This document shows, in pieces, positions 8,701-15,225 of a stretch of 20,870 nt of DNA. The notes beneath the pieces are model-generated. The model was not told the origin of the DNA and made no database searches. It saw nothing but the letters and a program-made list of their open reading frames with translations. Each line of letters begins with the position of its first letter. Within the stretch, counting starts at the first letter, position 1. Origin of the DNA: Eubacterium sp. (GTDB lineage: Bacteria > Bacillota_A > Clostridia > Lachnospirales > Lachnospiraceae); the NCBI GenBank assembly GCA_024687845.1, contig JAILEL010000410.1, positions 1 to 20,870 of the forward strand, written 5' to 3'. The translations under genes were made by a program, and so were the position numbers.

Positions 8701-10391
8701 GGGCTTTCCTCAAGCAAATTACCATTTTTACCAACATACACAGTTCTTGAAGTAACTATCTTCTCACGCTCTGCATCTATAGGAGGATTCGTAACCTGAG
8801 CAAAGAGTTGTTTAAAGTAGTAGAACAGTGGCTGATAAGTTTCTGAAAGTGCTGCGATAGGTGTATCCACACCCATAGAGCCTATCTGTTCTGATCTGTT
8901 GAGTGCCATATTCAGGATACCTTCATGATAATTCTCATAGGTATAACCAAATGCTTTCTGCAGCTTCTGTCTTGTCTCTCCTGTTATTTCTGGAACCTTT
9001 TCATTAGGAATCTTCACATCCTTCAGTTCAAGAAGGCTCATATCCAGCCACTCACCAAATGGATTACGATGTGCATATCTCTCCTTAATTTCCTGATCCG
9101 AATAGAAGCATCCTTCTTTTGTATCTACAAGAAGGAGCTTTCCTGGATAGAGTCTGTCTTTCTTTACAATGTGACTCTCATCCAGCGGCAATACACCAAC
9201 CTCTGAAGCAAGAATAAGTCTATTGTCATCCATAATCACATAACGGGAAGGTCTGAGTCCATTTCTGTCAAGGATTGCCCCCATTACATCACCATCTGAA
9301 AATACTATCGATGCAGGTCCATCCCAAGGCTCCATCATTGTTGCATAATACTGATAAAAGTCTCTCTCTTCCTGACTTAGAGTATCATTATGTGCCCAAG
9401 GTTCAGGAATCAGGACACTTGCTGCAAGTGGAAGATTCATGCCACTCATCATAAGGAATTCCAATGTATTATCCAACATTGCGGAATCAGAACCACTTGA
9501 TGAGATAACCGGCAGTACCTTTGTCATATCTTCTTCGTTAAATGAATCTGAATGCATCGTTTCCTCACGTGCAAGCATCTTATCTGCATTTCCCTTAATT
9601 GTATTAATCTCACCATTATGCACCATCAGACGGTTAGGATGAGCTCTGTTCCAGCTTGGGTTAGTATTGGTTGAAAACCTTGAATGAACCATGGCTATTG
9701 CAGATTCATAATCCACGTCACAAAGATCAAGGAAAAATGTTCTAAGCTGTCCGACCAGGAACATCCCCTTATATACTATAGTTCGGCAGGAAAGTGAAGG
9801 AATGTATGTACTTACACAGCACTGTTCAAACTCTCTTCTAATGATATAAAGCATACGATCAAAAGACAGATCTTCATTTTCTTTACCATCAGATTCTTTT
9901 ATTCCGGAAAGATTCTGAGGCTTCTCTATAAATGCCTGCTGAATGTCAGGCATGCATTCCCTTGCTTTACTTCCAAGAACATCAGGACTTATACTTACCT
10001 GTCTCCAGCCAAGAAGCTTTGCCCCGCTTTTCTTGACTATGGTTTCAAACATATTTTTTGCCTGTCTTCTCTCAAGATCATCCTGAGGAAAGAAAAACAT
10101 ACCAACTCCGTAGCTTCTCTCTGCTCCAAGCTCTACTCCTTTTTCAGCCATGATTTTCTTAAAGAATCTATGAGGAATCTGGGTAAGGATACCAACACCG
10201 TCACCAGTTTTTCCCTCAGCATCCTTTCCGGCTCTATGCTCAAGATTTTCTACGATGCTAAGCGCATCTCTGACAAGAGCGTGACTCTTCACTCCATCCA
10301 TCTGAACTATCGCGCCAATTCCACAGTTGTCATGCTCAAATGAATCATCATATAATCCTTTTCGTCTTAATTCTTCAAGTGCTTGATTCAT
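5790..10391 (-). CDS. gltB: Glutamate synthase (NADPH) large subunit
   Basis: GltB converts glutamine plus 2-oxoglutarate to two glutamates with electrons supplied by GltD. It has 1533 residues from the ATG at 10389-10391, which has AAGGAGG at 10400-10406. A further in-frame start at 10421 lacks such a site and would add residues not typical of the family. Residues 1-22 are a propeptide. Cys23 in HDNCGIGA is the class-II amidotransferase nucleophile, with HRAGKDAEGKTGDGVGIL and MVHNGEINT in the same domain. The central and FMN domains follow (MRFKTGAMSYGSIS, SGYDGGTGAAPLSS). The 3Fe-4S cysteines are in CVMMRVCQNDTCPMG. The C-terminal GXGXG beta-helix includes CSGAGGQSFGAFIPAG. It is first in the gltBD operon, under its own promoter and attenuator leader. 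Confidence 0.98.
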   Translation of the reverse strand: MNQALEELRRKGLYDDSFEHDNCGIGAIVQMDGVKSHALVRDALSIVENLEHRAGKDAEGKTGDGVGILTQIPHRFFKKIMAEKGVELGAERSYGVGMFFFPQDDLERRQAKNMFETIVKKSGAKLLGWRQVSISPDVLGSKARECMPDIQQAFIEKPQNLSGIKESDGKENEDLSFDRMLYIIRREFEQCCVSTYIPSLSCRTIVYKGMFLVGQLRTFFLDLCDVDYESAIAMVHSRFSTNTNPSWNRAHPNRLMVHNGEINTIKGNADKMLAREETMHSDSFNEEDMTKVLPVISSSGSDSAMLDNTLEFLMMSGMNLPLAASVLIPEPWAHNDTLSQEERDFYQYYATMMEPWDGPASIVFSDGDVMGAILDRNGLRPSRYVIMDDNRLILASEVGVLPLDESHIVKKDRLYPGKLLLVDTKEGCFYSDQEIKERYAHRNPFGEWLDMSLLELKDVKIPNEKVPEITGETRQKLQKAFGYTYENYHEGILNMALNRSEQIGSMGVDTPIAALSETYQPLFYYFKQLFAQVTNPPIDAEREKIVTSRTVYVGKNGNLLEESPENCHVLRIHNPILTDLDMLKLKNLDREGIKAATVSILYYKSTPMKRVLSHLFVEVDKAYRQGANILILSDRGVDENHVAIPSLLAVAAVHKHLVETRKCTAMSLILESGEPREVHHFATLLGYGASAVNPYLAHATINELIEDELLDKDYYAAVEDYDEAVISGIVKIASKMGISTIRSYQGSKMFEAIGISEKVIEEYFTGTVSRVGGISLEDIEKAVDAQHSKAFDPLGLPVNLEFTATGRHKFRAQGENHRYNPQTIHMLQLSTREGNYEKFKEYTKMVDNEKTGYLRSLMDFKFPEKGVPLEEVESEESIMMRFKTGAMSYGSISEEAHQTLAIAMNHIHGKSNSGEGGESDERIASAGTDNDRSSSIKQVASGRFGVTSKYLVSAREIQIKMAQGAKPGEGGHLPGKKVYPWIAKTRHSTPGVSLISPPPHHDIYSIEDLAQLIYDLKCSNKQARISVKLVSEAGVGTVAAGVAKAGAQVILVSGYDGGTGAAPLSSIHNAGLPWEMGLAETHQTLLLNGLRNQVVVETDGKLMSGRDVAIAAILGAEEYGFATAPLVTMGCVMMRVCQNDTCPMGVATQNPELRKRFRGKPEYVENFMYFIAKELREYMAKLGVRTISELVGRTDLLKVRDGLTDAEAEIDLSKILTDMSGVDRSLQTFHADKAFDFKLGDTKDEKVLINKLTKFIKAIKSDDKSSKARSVGMDITLSNTDRAFGTLLGAEITRASAEGLPADSFVVNCSGAGGQSFGAFIPAGLTLNLIGDSNDYFGKGLSGGKLIVHAPENAGYDAEENIIIGNVALYGATSGEAYIAGVAGERFCVRNSGASAVVEGVGEHGCEYMTGGCAVILGPTGKNFAAGMSGGVAYVLDEENRLYRNLNKQLVLMEKIESKNDREKLREMIEKHVQYTGSKKGQRILDNFEEYVGKFKKIIPNDYKKMLHLTAKFEEQGMEHEQAQIEAFTKLVG

Positions 10392-10449
10392 CAATCTGTC
10401 CTCCTTACGACACCTAATCAACCAGCTTCTCTCTCTTAGAGGAAGTCAA

Positions 10450-10488
10450 AAAGGCGCTCTGAACCTGAGTTCAAAGCGCCTTTGCTTT
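10450..10488 (-). promoter_or_regulatory. gltB leader terminator with overlapping hexaloop hairpin
   Basis: A 15-bp stem with a single U-G pair (arms 10469-10483 and 10450-10464, loop TCAG) runs into a five-base U stretch on the minus strand. The rival hairpin AAAGC [AAAGGC] GCTTT at 10473-10488 is a perfect 5-bp stem with the AANGGC hexaloop. It would remove about eleven bases of the terminator left arm. The terminator ends 58 bases before the gltB ATG, so it must be overcome for gltBD to be expressed. Confidence 0.75.
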
Positions 10489-10516
10489 TATTTCATAAAT
10501 ATTCAAAACTATTGTT

Positions 10517-10544
10517 AGTATATTACTTTATTTTAAAAAGTCAA
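10517..10544 (-). promoter_or_regulatory. gltBD promoter
   Basis: TTGACT (10539-10544), 16-base spacer, TATACT (10517-10522). The 28-base span differs from the pyrG promoter at only two positions. The predicted start near 10510 leaves about 20 bases before the hexaloop hairpin. Confidence 0.75.
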
Positions 10545-10578
10545 GTATTATTTTTACTTTATTATCTTAATAATCACT

Positions 10579-10624
10579 AGTCAAAGGTTTATTCTTCATA
10601 AACCATGAATATAAACCTTTGACT
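10579..10624. repeat. Perfect 14-bp inverted repeat just after purF
   Basis: Arms 10579-10592 and 10611-10624 are perfect 14-mers, and an inner TTCAT/ATGAA pairing extends the stem. It begins 9 bases after the purF stop. Neither strand has a U-run after the stem, so it is not a classical intrinsic terminator. It may protect the purF transcript 3' end or be a repeated extragenic palindrome. Confidence 0.7.
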
Positions 10625-10633
10625 GATAAATAT

Positions 10634-12022
10634 TTACACGGGATAATCATTAGAGAAACATGCTGTGCAGAGGGGAAGATTACCGACCATACTTGAAAAA
10701 TCCTCTATACTAAGATATTCCAATGAATCTGCTCCTATATTCCTGCGAACTTCTTCAGTTGAATGATGCGATGCAATAAGTTGCTTAGAAGTTGGAACAT
10801 CTGTACCATAAAAGCAGGGATAAAGAAATGGTGGCGAGCTGATTCTTACATGTACAGCCTTAGCTCCTGCCGAGCGGAGCATTTCAATCAGCTGCTTCAT
10901 AGTAGTACCACGAACTATCGAATCATCAATAATAACTATGCTCTTATCCTTTACAACATTATTCAGGACACTCAGCTTCATATGAACTGCATTACGTCGT
11001 TCCTTATCAGTTGGCTTGATAAAGCTGCGCCCTATATAGCTGTTTTTGTGAAATGCAAGCGCAAACGGAATGCCCGATTCCATTGCGTATCCCTCCGCTG
11101 CTGCGAGGCCCGAATCCGGAACACCAACAACTATATCCGCTTCCACCTTTTTCTTTCTTGCCAGTGCCCTTCCTGCATTAACTCTCGCATCATGAATCTC
11201 AATTCCATCCATAACCGAATCATTTCTCGCAAAATAAATATATTCAAAGATGCAGTGAGCCCGCTTTTCCTGACAGAGACTTCTATCTGAGAAAACTCCT
11301 TTCTGGGTGATGGAAATAATCTCTCCAGGCTCGATATCCCTTATAATCTCTCCTCCAACCGAAATAATAGCAGCACTCTCTGATGCAAGGATATAGTCCT
11401 CATCCTTCTTTCCTAAAATAAGCGGCTTTATTCCATATATGTCACGAATACCAACTAACTTTCTTGGACTCATTACAACCACAGCATAACCACCCTTCAG
11501 CTTTGCAGCTGCAGACTTTATTGCATCCTCAATAGTTCCTGTCTTAACTCTCTCGCCTATTATTTCATATGCCAGCACCTCAGTATCGGAGGTAGTATAA
11601 TGTGCCAGCCCCCGGAACATCTGTTCTTCTTTTAGTTCAGCGGCATTTACAATATTTCCATTATGTACAAGTGCAAGGCTTCCCTTGATATAATTCATTG
11701 CGATAGGCTGAGCATTCTCCGGTCTGCTTCCTCCAGTGGTTGAATATCTGACATGGCCAACCCCTATATTTCCCTTCAGATTCTGCATATCTGCTTCACA
11801 GAAAACATCATTCACAAGACCCATGCCCTTCTTGATCTTGAGATTGCCCATCTCACCTTCTGTATCAGAAACTGCTATTCCTGCTGATTCCTGTCCACGG
11901 TGCTGGAGAGCTACAAGTCCACAGTAAATGTCACTGGCAATCTCCCTGCCACTAAAAGAATAGATTCCAAAAACCCCGCACTCCTCATGCAGCTTATCAA
12001 AGCCCTGATAATCATCACACAT
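10634..12022 (-). CDS. purF: Amidophosphoribosyltransferase
   Basis: PurF makes 5-phosphoribosylamine from PRPP and glutamine, the first committed step of purine synthesis. It has 462 residues. A 14-residue propeptide ending in Glu-Glu precedes Cys15 (EECGVFGIYSF), the amidotransferase nucleophile freed by self-cleavage. The N-terminal glutaminase domain includes LQHRGQESAGI, GHVRYSTTG and LVHNGNIVN. The C-terminal phosphoribosyltransferase domain carries the PRPP loop VIIDDSIVRGTT. Cysteines in RAHCIFEYIYFA, FLYPCFYGTD and LPLCTACF match the 4Fe-4S ligands of the Bacillus-type enzyme. The ATG has GAGG eight bases upstream. It is monocistronic and not in a pur operon. Its leader terminator belongs to the nitrogen-linked set described here, and no PurR-type or purine-riboswitch signal is visible. 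Confidence 0.98.
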   Translation of the reverse strand: MCDDYQGFDKLHEECGVFGIYSFSGREIASDIYCGLVALQHRGQESAGIAVSDTEGEMGNLKIKKGMGLVNDVFCEADMQNLKGNIGVGHVRYSTTGGSRPENAQPIAMNYIKGSLALVHNGNIVNAAELKEEQMFRGLAHYTTSDTEVLAYEIIGERVKTGTIEDAIKSAAAKLKGGYAVVVMSPRKLVGIRDIYGIKPLILGKKDEDYILASESAAIISVGGEIIRDIEPGEIISITQKGVFSDRSLCQEKRAHCIFEYIYFARNDSVMDGIEIHDARVNAGRALARKKKVEADIVVGVPDSGLAAAEGYAMESGIPFALAFHKNSYIGRSFIKPTDKERRNAVHMKLSVLNNVVKDKSIVIIDDSIVRGTTMKQLIEMLRSAGAKAVHVRISSPPFLYPCFYGTDVPTSKQLIASHHSTEEVRRNIGADSLEYLSIEDFSSMVGNLPLCTACFSNDYPV

Positions 12023-12105
12023 GATAAAACCTCTTTTCTACTACAATATTTACTTTACTATTTAACATTGCTACTTCTGAGTTACTATTTCTATCGCATA
12101 AACAA

Positions 12106-12146
12106 AAAGACACTTTGAGCCCGAAAACTCAAAGCGCCTTTGCCTT
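12106..12146 (-). promoter_or_regulatory. purF leader terminator with overlapping hexaloop hairpin
   Basis: A 14-bp stem with two G-U pairs (arms 12128-12141 and 12106-12119, 8-base loop) runs into a five-base U stretch. The competing hairpin AAGGC [AAAGGC] GCTTT at 12131-12146 has a 5-bp stem with one G-U and a hexaloop identical to those of gltB and pyrG. The terminator ends 83 bases before the purF ATG. Confidence 0.73.
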
Positions 12147-12168
12147 AATCTTATTTAATTCGCCACCT

Positions 12169-12198
12169 ATTCTACTCTTTCATTATGTAGAGTGTCAA
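12169..12198 (-). promoter_or_regulatory. purF promoter
   Basis: TTGACA (12193-12198), 18-base spacer, TAGAAT (12169-12174), beginning 38 bases after the stop of the upstream PRTase gene. Predicted start near 12162, leader about 140 bases. Confidence 0.7.
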
Positions 12199-12211
12199 TA
12201 GATTTTTTTAG

Positions 12212-12239
12212 TAACTGTACAATTAACTCAGAACAGTTA
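12212..12239. repeat. Short inverted repeat over the PRTase_1 stop codon
   Basis: TAACTGT (12212-12218) and ACAGTTA (12233-12239) are perfect 7-base arms around a 14-base loop, and the right arm includes the stop codon of the StiP-like gene. What follows on the minus strand is A-rich, not U-rich, so terminator function is doubtful. Confidence 0.4.
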
Positions 12240-13292
12240 TATATCTCCCATATCTGATATTATTCCACAGCATTTATAATTTTTTAAACTGTAGCTTTCA
12301 ACCGGAACATTCTTCTCTTTTGCAAGCTGAACAATGTGTTCCAGCTGAGGATCATCTAAATGATTTTTATCTAAAAGTACCTTCCATGGAACTCTTCTAA
12401 GTAGTACTCTGGTTGTTTCCCCAATTCCCGGCTTGATAAAGTTAATATCACGTATCTTAAAATGTTCTTTTATCTCGAGAACTTCCTCATAACCATTTCT
12501 GACATGGGTATCATCAAGCTCGGTATCAATGTCATATTGAAATTGACTTTCTATTCTATCAATAAATTCATAGGTACGGTCTTCAGCATTTAACTCACCA
12601 TAATATGCTGCCCCATGGAAATCATTCTCACCAATAATGTCATCTCTAAGGAAGGTTCTGCTTATAAGTCCTGATACTGTACTATTTAAGCATGAGCTTG
12701 GTATAAGAAAATCCTTGTAAGTTCCACAAAGAGAAGTTACACCTGCTGGATCTGAAAGAACCGCTAACTCATCAGAAACTCCGGGATAATTATTCAGTTC
12801 CTTCTTTAATTCTTTGTAAATAGCTCCCTTTCCTACCCAGCCATCCACAAACTGAATATCAGCTGCATCATGTCTTGCAAGAATGTATTTCATTGCATTA
12901 TTATCTATTCCTCTTCCTCTGATGATTGATATAGAATAATGCGCAACTTCCACATTATATTTGTTTCGGATATATCTCTTAAGCAGGATTCCTATAGGAA
13001 TACCTGCACGGGCTAAGGATACTATAACAAGCTTGTCTCCATGCTTCTGATATAACATCTGTCCTAATCTTGAAACAGCAAGGGCAGTGTCCTTCGAGAA
13101 AACCTCCAATGCCCTGTTATATATTCTTACATAATCCTGAGATGGTCTGTACTCCAGCGGAAGCATTTCACAATAATGCTTTCCACCCTGAATAAGTAAT
13201 TCCCTTTCCTTCGTTGGTAACGGCTCAACCAGGCCGGTTATATCTTTTAATAATAAAATAACGTCATCTTTTTTAAAGCTACTCTTCATCAT
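12237..13292 (-). CDS. PRTase_1 (StiP-like) phosphoribosyltransferase with C-terminal Pelota-like domain
   Basis: 351 residues from the tandem ATGs at 13290-13292 and 13287-13289; an upstream in-frame TTG at 13313 is less likely. Residues about 30-255 match the PRTase_1 family found in Ter-linked stress loci: IVSLARAGIPIG (90-101), HYSISIIRGRGID (118-130) and the PRPP-loop equivalent QFVDGWVGKGAI (147-158). Residues about 285-351 (RVLLRRVPWKVLLD, LAKEKNVPVESY, YKCCGIISDMGDI) look like the Pelota/L7Ae-type RNA-binding module often attached to this family. Comparative genomics of Ter systems predicts a role in making a nucleoside-like metabolite; no product is proven. The gene overlaps the end of its partner PRTase gene by about 14 bases, indicating translational coupling. 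No ter gene, ATP-grasp or lyase of that pathway is nearby. Confidence 0.85.
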   Translation of the reverse strand: MMKSSFKKDDVILLLKDITGLVEPLPTKERELLIQGGKHYCEMLPLEYRPSQDYVRIYNRALEVFSKDTALAVSRLGQMLYQKHGDKLVIVSLARAGIPIGILLKRYIRNKYNVEVAHYSISIIRGRGIDNNAMKYILARHDAADIQFVDGWVGKGAIYKELKKELNNYPGVSDELAVLSDPAGVTSLCGTYKDFLIPSSCLNSTVSGLISRTFLRDDIIGENDFHGAAYYGELNAEDRTYEFIDRIESQFQYDIDTELDDTHVRNGYEEVLEIKEHFKIRDINFIKPGIGETTRVLLRRVPWKVLLDKNHLDDPQLEHIVQLAKEKNVPVESYSLKNYKCCGIISDMGDI

Positions 13293-14418
13293 TTTTTGTC
13301 CACTCAAATACAAAAATATTTGTATTTCCTTCTGCCTCTAATGCTCTTATAATATCGTAATTCTTATCGTGATTTGATTCTGTAAACAGTATAACACTAT
13401 CATACTGTGTCAGATTATATATATAGGTTGTTCTATATTCATCATACATGCTTCTAATCTGATACCTGCTTTTTAAAGGATAGCTTGGATCATCTGAAAC
13501 TAGAATAGGACTTCTGGTAGTTGAATGAATTTTTACATTTATATCATATTTTTCAGCTATTTCACTACCAATCTCAATAGTCGGATACATGAATTCTTCT
13601 GATCCCAGAACAAGCAGATTCTTCAAATCATTATAATATATCTCATTTTCAAAAGCTTTAATCACCTGATTTTTTTCTTCAGTAACTGATTTTCTGATAA
13701 CAGACATCTCGTTTGCAAATCTCATATCAAACGAGGAATTGATATAATACTTATTCTTTATTTCTTTTGAAAGGTCAAGCGTACCGGCATCAATCATTTT
13801 CTCGCCAACATCACATTTCTTAACCTGTCTGTTTTTATATTCATACGGAATCTTGCATAGATATACACAGTCTATACCCATCTGCTGAAGCTCTTTAATC
13901 CGGTCATGGGGAGTACTATTTAAAATCGAAGCAATAGTATATTTGCAATTCTTAAATGTAAAGCTGCCTCTTATGCACTCTATCAGTTTGCAGATAGTAT
14001 TACCTGTAGTAATCTCATCATCAATAAACACTATTCTATCAACATCATCTATTACTCTGTCAAAATTCCGTGAATACACCTTTTGATCTACAGCATGACT
14101 ATGTGATTCAGTAAAATATAAATAATCCTCACCCTCATAGTTCTCTCTGGTCGTAGTAATAAAGTACGTAGCATTCTTTAATAATAAGGATATCGTAGCA
14201 GCTATTCCAGTAGCTGTCTCTGCAAATCCTACTACAAGAAGCTTCTCGCCCTTATACTGATAGTTTATTTTATCTGCCAGACTGCTGCACATTTCTTTAA
14301 CTTTTATAGGATTAACGGGGTAATGTTTTCCTTGTATAGGATTAACATATAGATACGGACGTTTTTTGTTATTATCCCTCATAGCTGTCATAACTAAAGT
14401 GTCAATGTTATAATTCAT
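13279..14418 (-). CDS. PRTase_2 phosphoribosyltransferase with TRSP domain
   Basis: 379 residues from the ATG at 14416-14418, preceded by AGGAG at ten bases. Family similarity begins near here (KKRPYLYVNPIQGKHYPVNP). An ATG at 14464-14466 also has AGGAG, four bases away, so a 395-residue form is possible. Residues about 20-200 form a type-I phosphoribosyltransferase with LLVVGFAETATGIA (60-73) and the PRPP loop VFIDDEITTGNT (130-141). Residues about 268-379 form the TRSP domain, named for a motif present here as HSTTRSPI (298-305), after GSEEFMYPTIEIG. This architecture is typical of the biosynthetic module accompanying tellurite-resistance genes, where it pairs with the PRTase_1 protein, as here. 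The base actually transferred is unknown. Confidence 0.87.
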   Translation of the reverse strand: MNYNIDTLVMTAMRDNNKKRPYLYVNPIQGKHYPVNPIKVKEMCSSLADKINYQYKGEKLLVVGFAETATGIAATISLLLKNATYFITTTRENYEGEDYLYFTESHSHAVDQKVYSRNFDRVIDDVDRIVFIDDEITTGNTICKLIECIRGSFTFKNCKYTIASILNSTPHDRIKELQQMGIDCVYLCKIPYEYKNRQVKKCDVGEKMIDAGTLDLSKEIKNKYYINSSFDMRFANEMSVIRKSVTEEKNQVIKAFENEIYYNDLKNLLVLGSEEFMYPTIEIGSEIAEKYDINVKIHSTTRSPILVSDDPSYPLKSRYQIRSMYDEYRTTYIYNLTQYDSVILFTESNHDKNYDIIRALEAEGNTNIFVFEWTKNDEE

Positions 14419-14537
14419 TATATCTTGTCTCCTAACTAACGAACAGCCACGAACTAATCTGAACATTTTACTCCTGGATTTTTACGGGTAGTAACATCTG
14501 TTCAGTATATCTCGTGACAGTCCACATCTTAACATTT

Positions 14538-14566
14538 ATTATATAAGAAATATATCTTAGTTTCAA
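14538..14566 (-). promoter_or_regulatory. Promoter of the PRTase gene pair
   Basis: TTGAAA (14561-14566), 17-base spacer, TATAAT (14538-14543). The leader to the ATG at 14418 is about 113 bases and shows none of the hexaloop terminators found before purF and gltB. Confidence 0.7.
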
Positions 14567-14625
14567 TTTATATTTTTTATAGCGCTTAGGCCTTATAGAG
14601 CTACAAGTTACTATTCACGGTTAGC

Positions 14626-15174
14626 TCAGAATATATATTCCTTCAATTCGCAATTTTTAATTCCAAATTTTGCGTATTCTTCATTACTCATATCATTAAA
14701 ATACGAATTTACACTTCTTACAATTCCATTATGAGCTACAAGAAGATATATTTTATCATCCTTTGACAGATCATCCAAAAGATTATATATACGCTGAGCT
14801 AGACGAAGCATCGATTCTCCTCCATCATAGGATCTTACAAAATTCTGTTTGTCCTGCTGGAATTCCTCTCCATTTCTAGCTGTTCCTTCGTATCTGCCGA
14901 AGTTCTGCTCTTTCAGCCTTTCGTCAGTTCTAAGCAAAATTCCAGTAATTTCTGATATATGCTTTGCTGTATCATATGCTCTCATTAGTGGAGAAGCAAT
15001 TATCTCATCTATAACAATTTCTCCCTTATCCATCTTTTCCTTTATATAGTGTCCCAGCTCCTCGGCTTGTTTATGACCTTTTTCAGTAAGGCCAATGTCA
15101 GTTGCTCCACATATTTGATTGGAAACATTCCAGAAGGTTTCTCCATGTCTTGTAAAATATATCTTTTTAGTCAT
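14626..15174 (-). CDS. Histidine phosphatase family protein (phosphoglycerate-mutase-like)
   Basis: 182 residues from the ATG at 15172-15174, which has GGGAG at seven bases. A start at 15228 would add residues ahead of the usual N-terminus. The catalytic RHG motif is in IYFTRHGETFWN (phospho-acceptor His). Other family landmarks are SPLMRAYDTA (phosphate-binding Arg), ERLKEQNFGRYEG (acid region) and the second catalytic His in LLVAHNGIVRSV. The length matches small phosphatases such as CobC or GpmB-like phosphatases rather than true glycolytic mutases of about 230-250 residues. It is separate from the PRTase pair (207-base gap with a promoter) but faces the same way, so it could dephosphorylate a sugar- or nucleotide-phosphate. 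The substrate cannot be told from sequence. Confidence 0.9.
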   Translation of the reverse strand: MTKKIYFTRHGETFWNVSNQICGATDIGLTEKGHKQAEELGHYIKEKMDKGEIVIDEIIASPLMRAYDTAKHISEITGILLRTDERLKEQNFGRYEGTARNGEEFQQDKQNFVRSYDGGESMLRLAQRIYNLLDDLSKDDKIYLLVAHNGIVRSVNSYFNDMSNEEYAKFGIKNCELKEYIF

Positions 15175-15210
15175 TTTCATTCTCCCTATAATTTTGTATG
15201 CCAGAGGAAT

Positions 15211-15219
15211 CATACCACA
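15211..15219 (-). promoter_or_regulatory. Possible extended -10 promoter of the phosphatase gene
   Basis: TGG TATGAT on the minus strand fits an extended -10 (TGnTATnnT). No convincing -35 is seen in the U-run of the preceding terminator. It lies about 40 bases before the ATG. Confidence 0.4.
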
Positions 15220-15225
15220 TTCATA

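Noticed and set aside
10763..11290. Plus-strand open frame of 175 codons
   Set aside because: It lies entirely opposite purF, has no ribosome site and no recognisable protein features. The same holds for the other plus-strand frames in the window, all of which mirror minus-strand genes.
1333..12146. Repeated AAAGGCGC hairpins as a mobile element or CRISPR-like repeat
   Set aside because: The copies are each placed between a promoter and a start codon on one strand, with irregular multi-kb spacing and compensating stem changes, which fits regulatory leaders rather than arrays or insertion sequences.
12131..12168. TTAA [ATAAGA] TTAA in the purF leader as an ANTAR P1 hairpin
   Set aside because: The stem is four A-U pairs, the loop has G at position 5 not 4, and it overlaps the 5' side of the hexaloop stem, so both could not form together.
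12212..12239. Inverted repeat over the PRTase_1 stop as an intrinsic terminator
   Set aside because: It is followed by an A-run rather than a U-run on the transcribed strand; kept only as a low-confidence repeat.
14578..14603. Palindromic TAGCGCTTAGGCCTTATAGAGCTA as a terminator of the phosphatase gene
   Set aside because: The minus strand after it is A-rich with no U-run and the stem is interrupted. I see no clear terminator for this gene.
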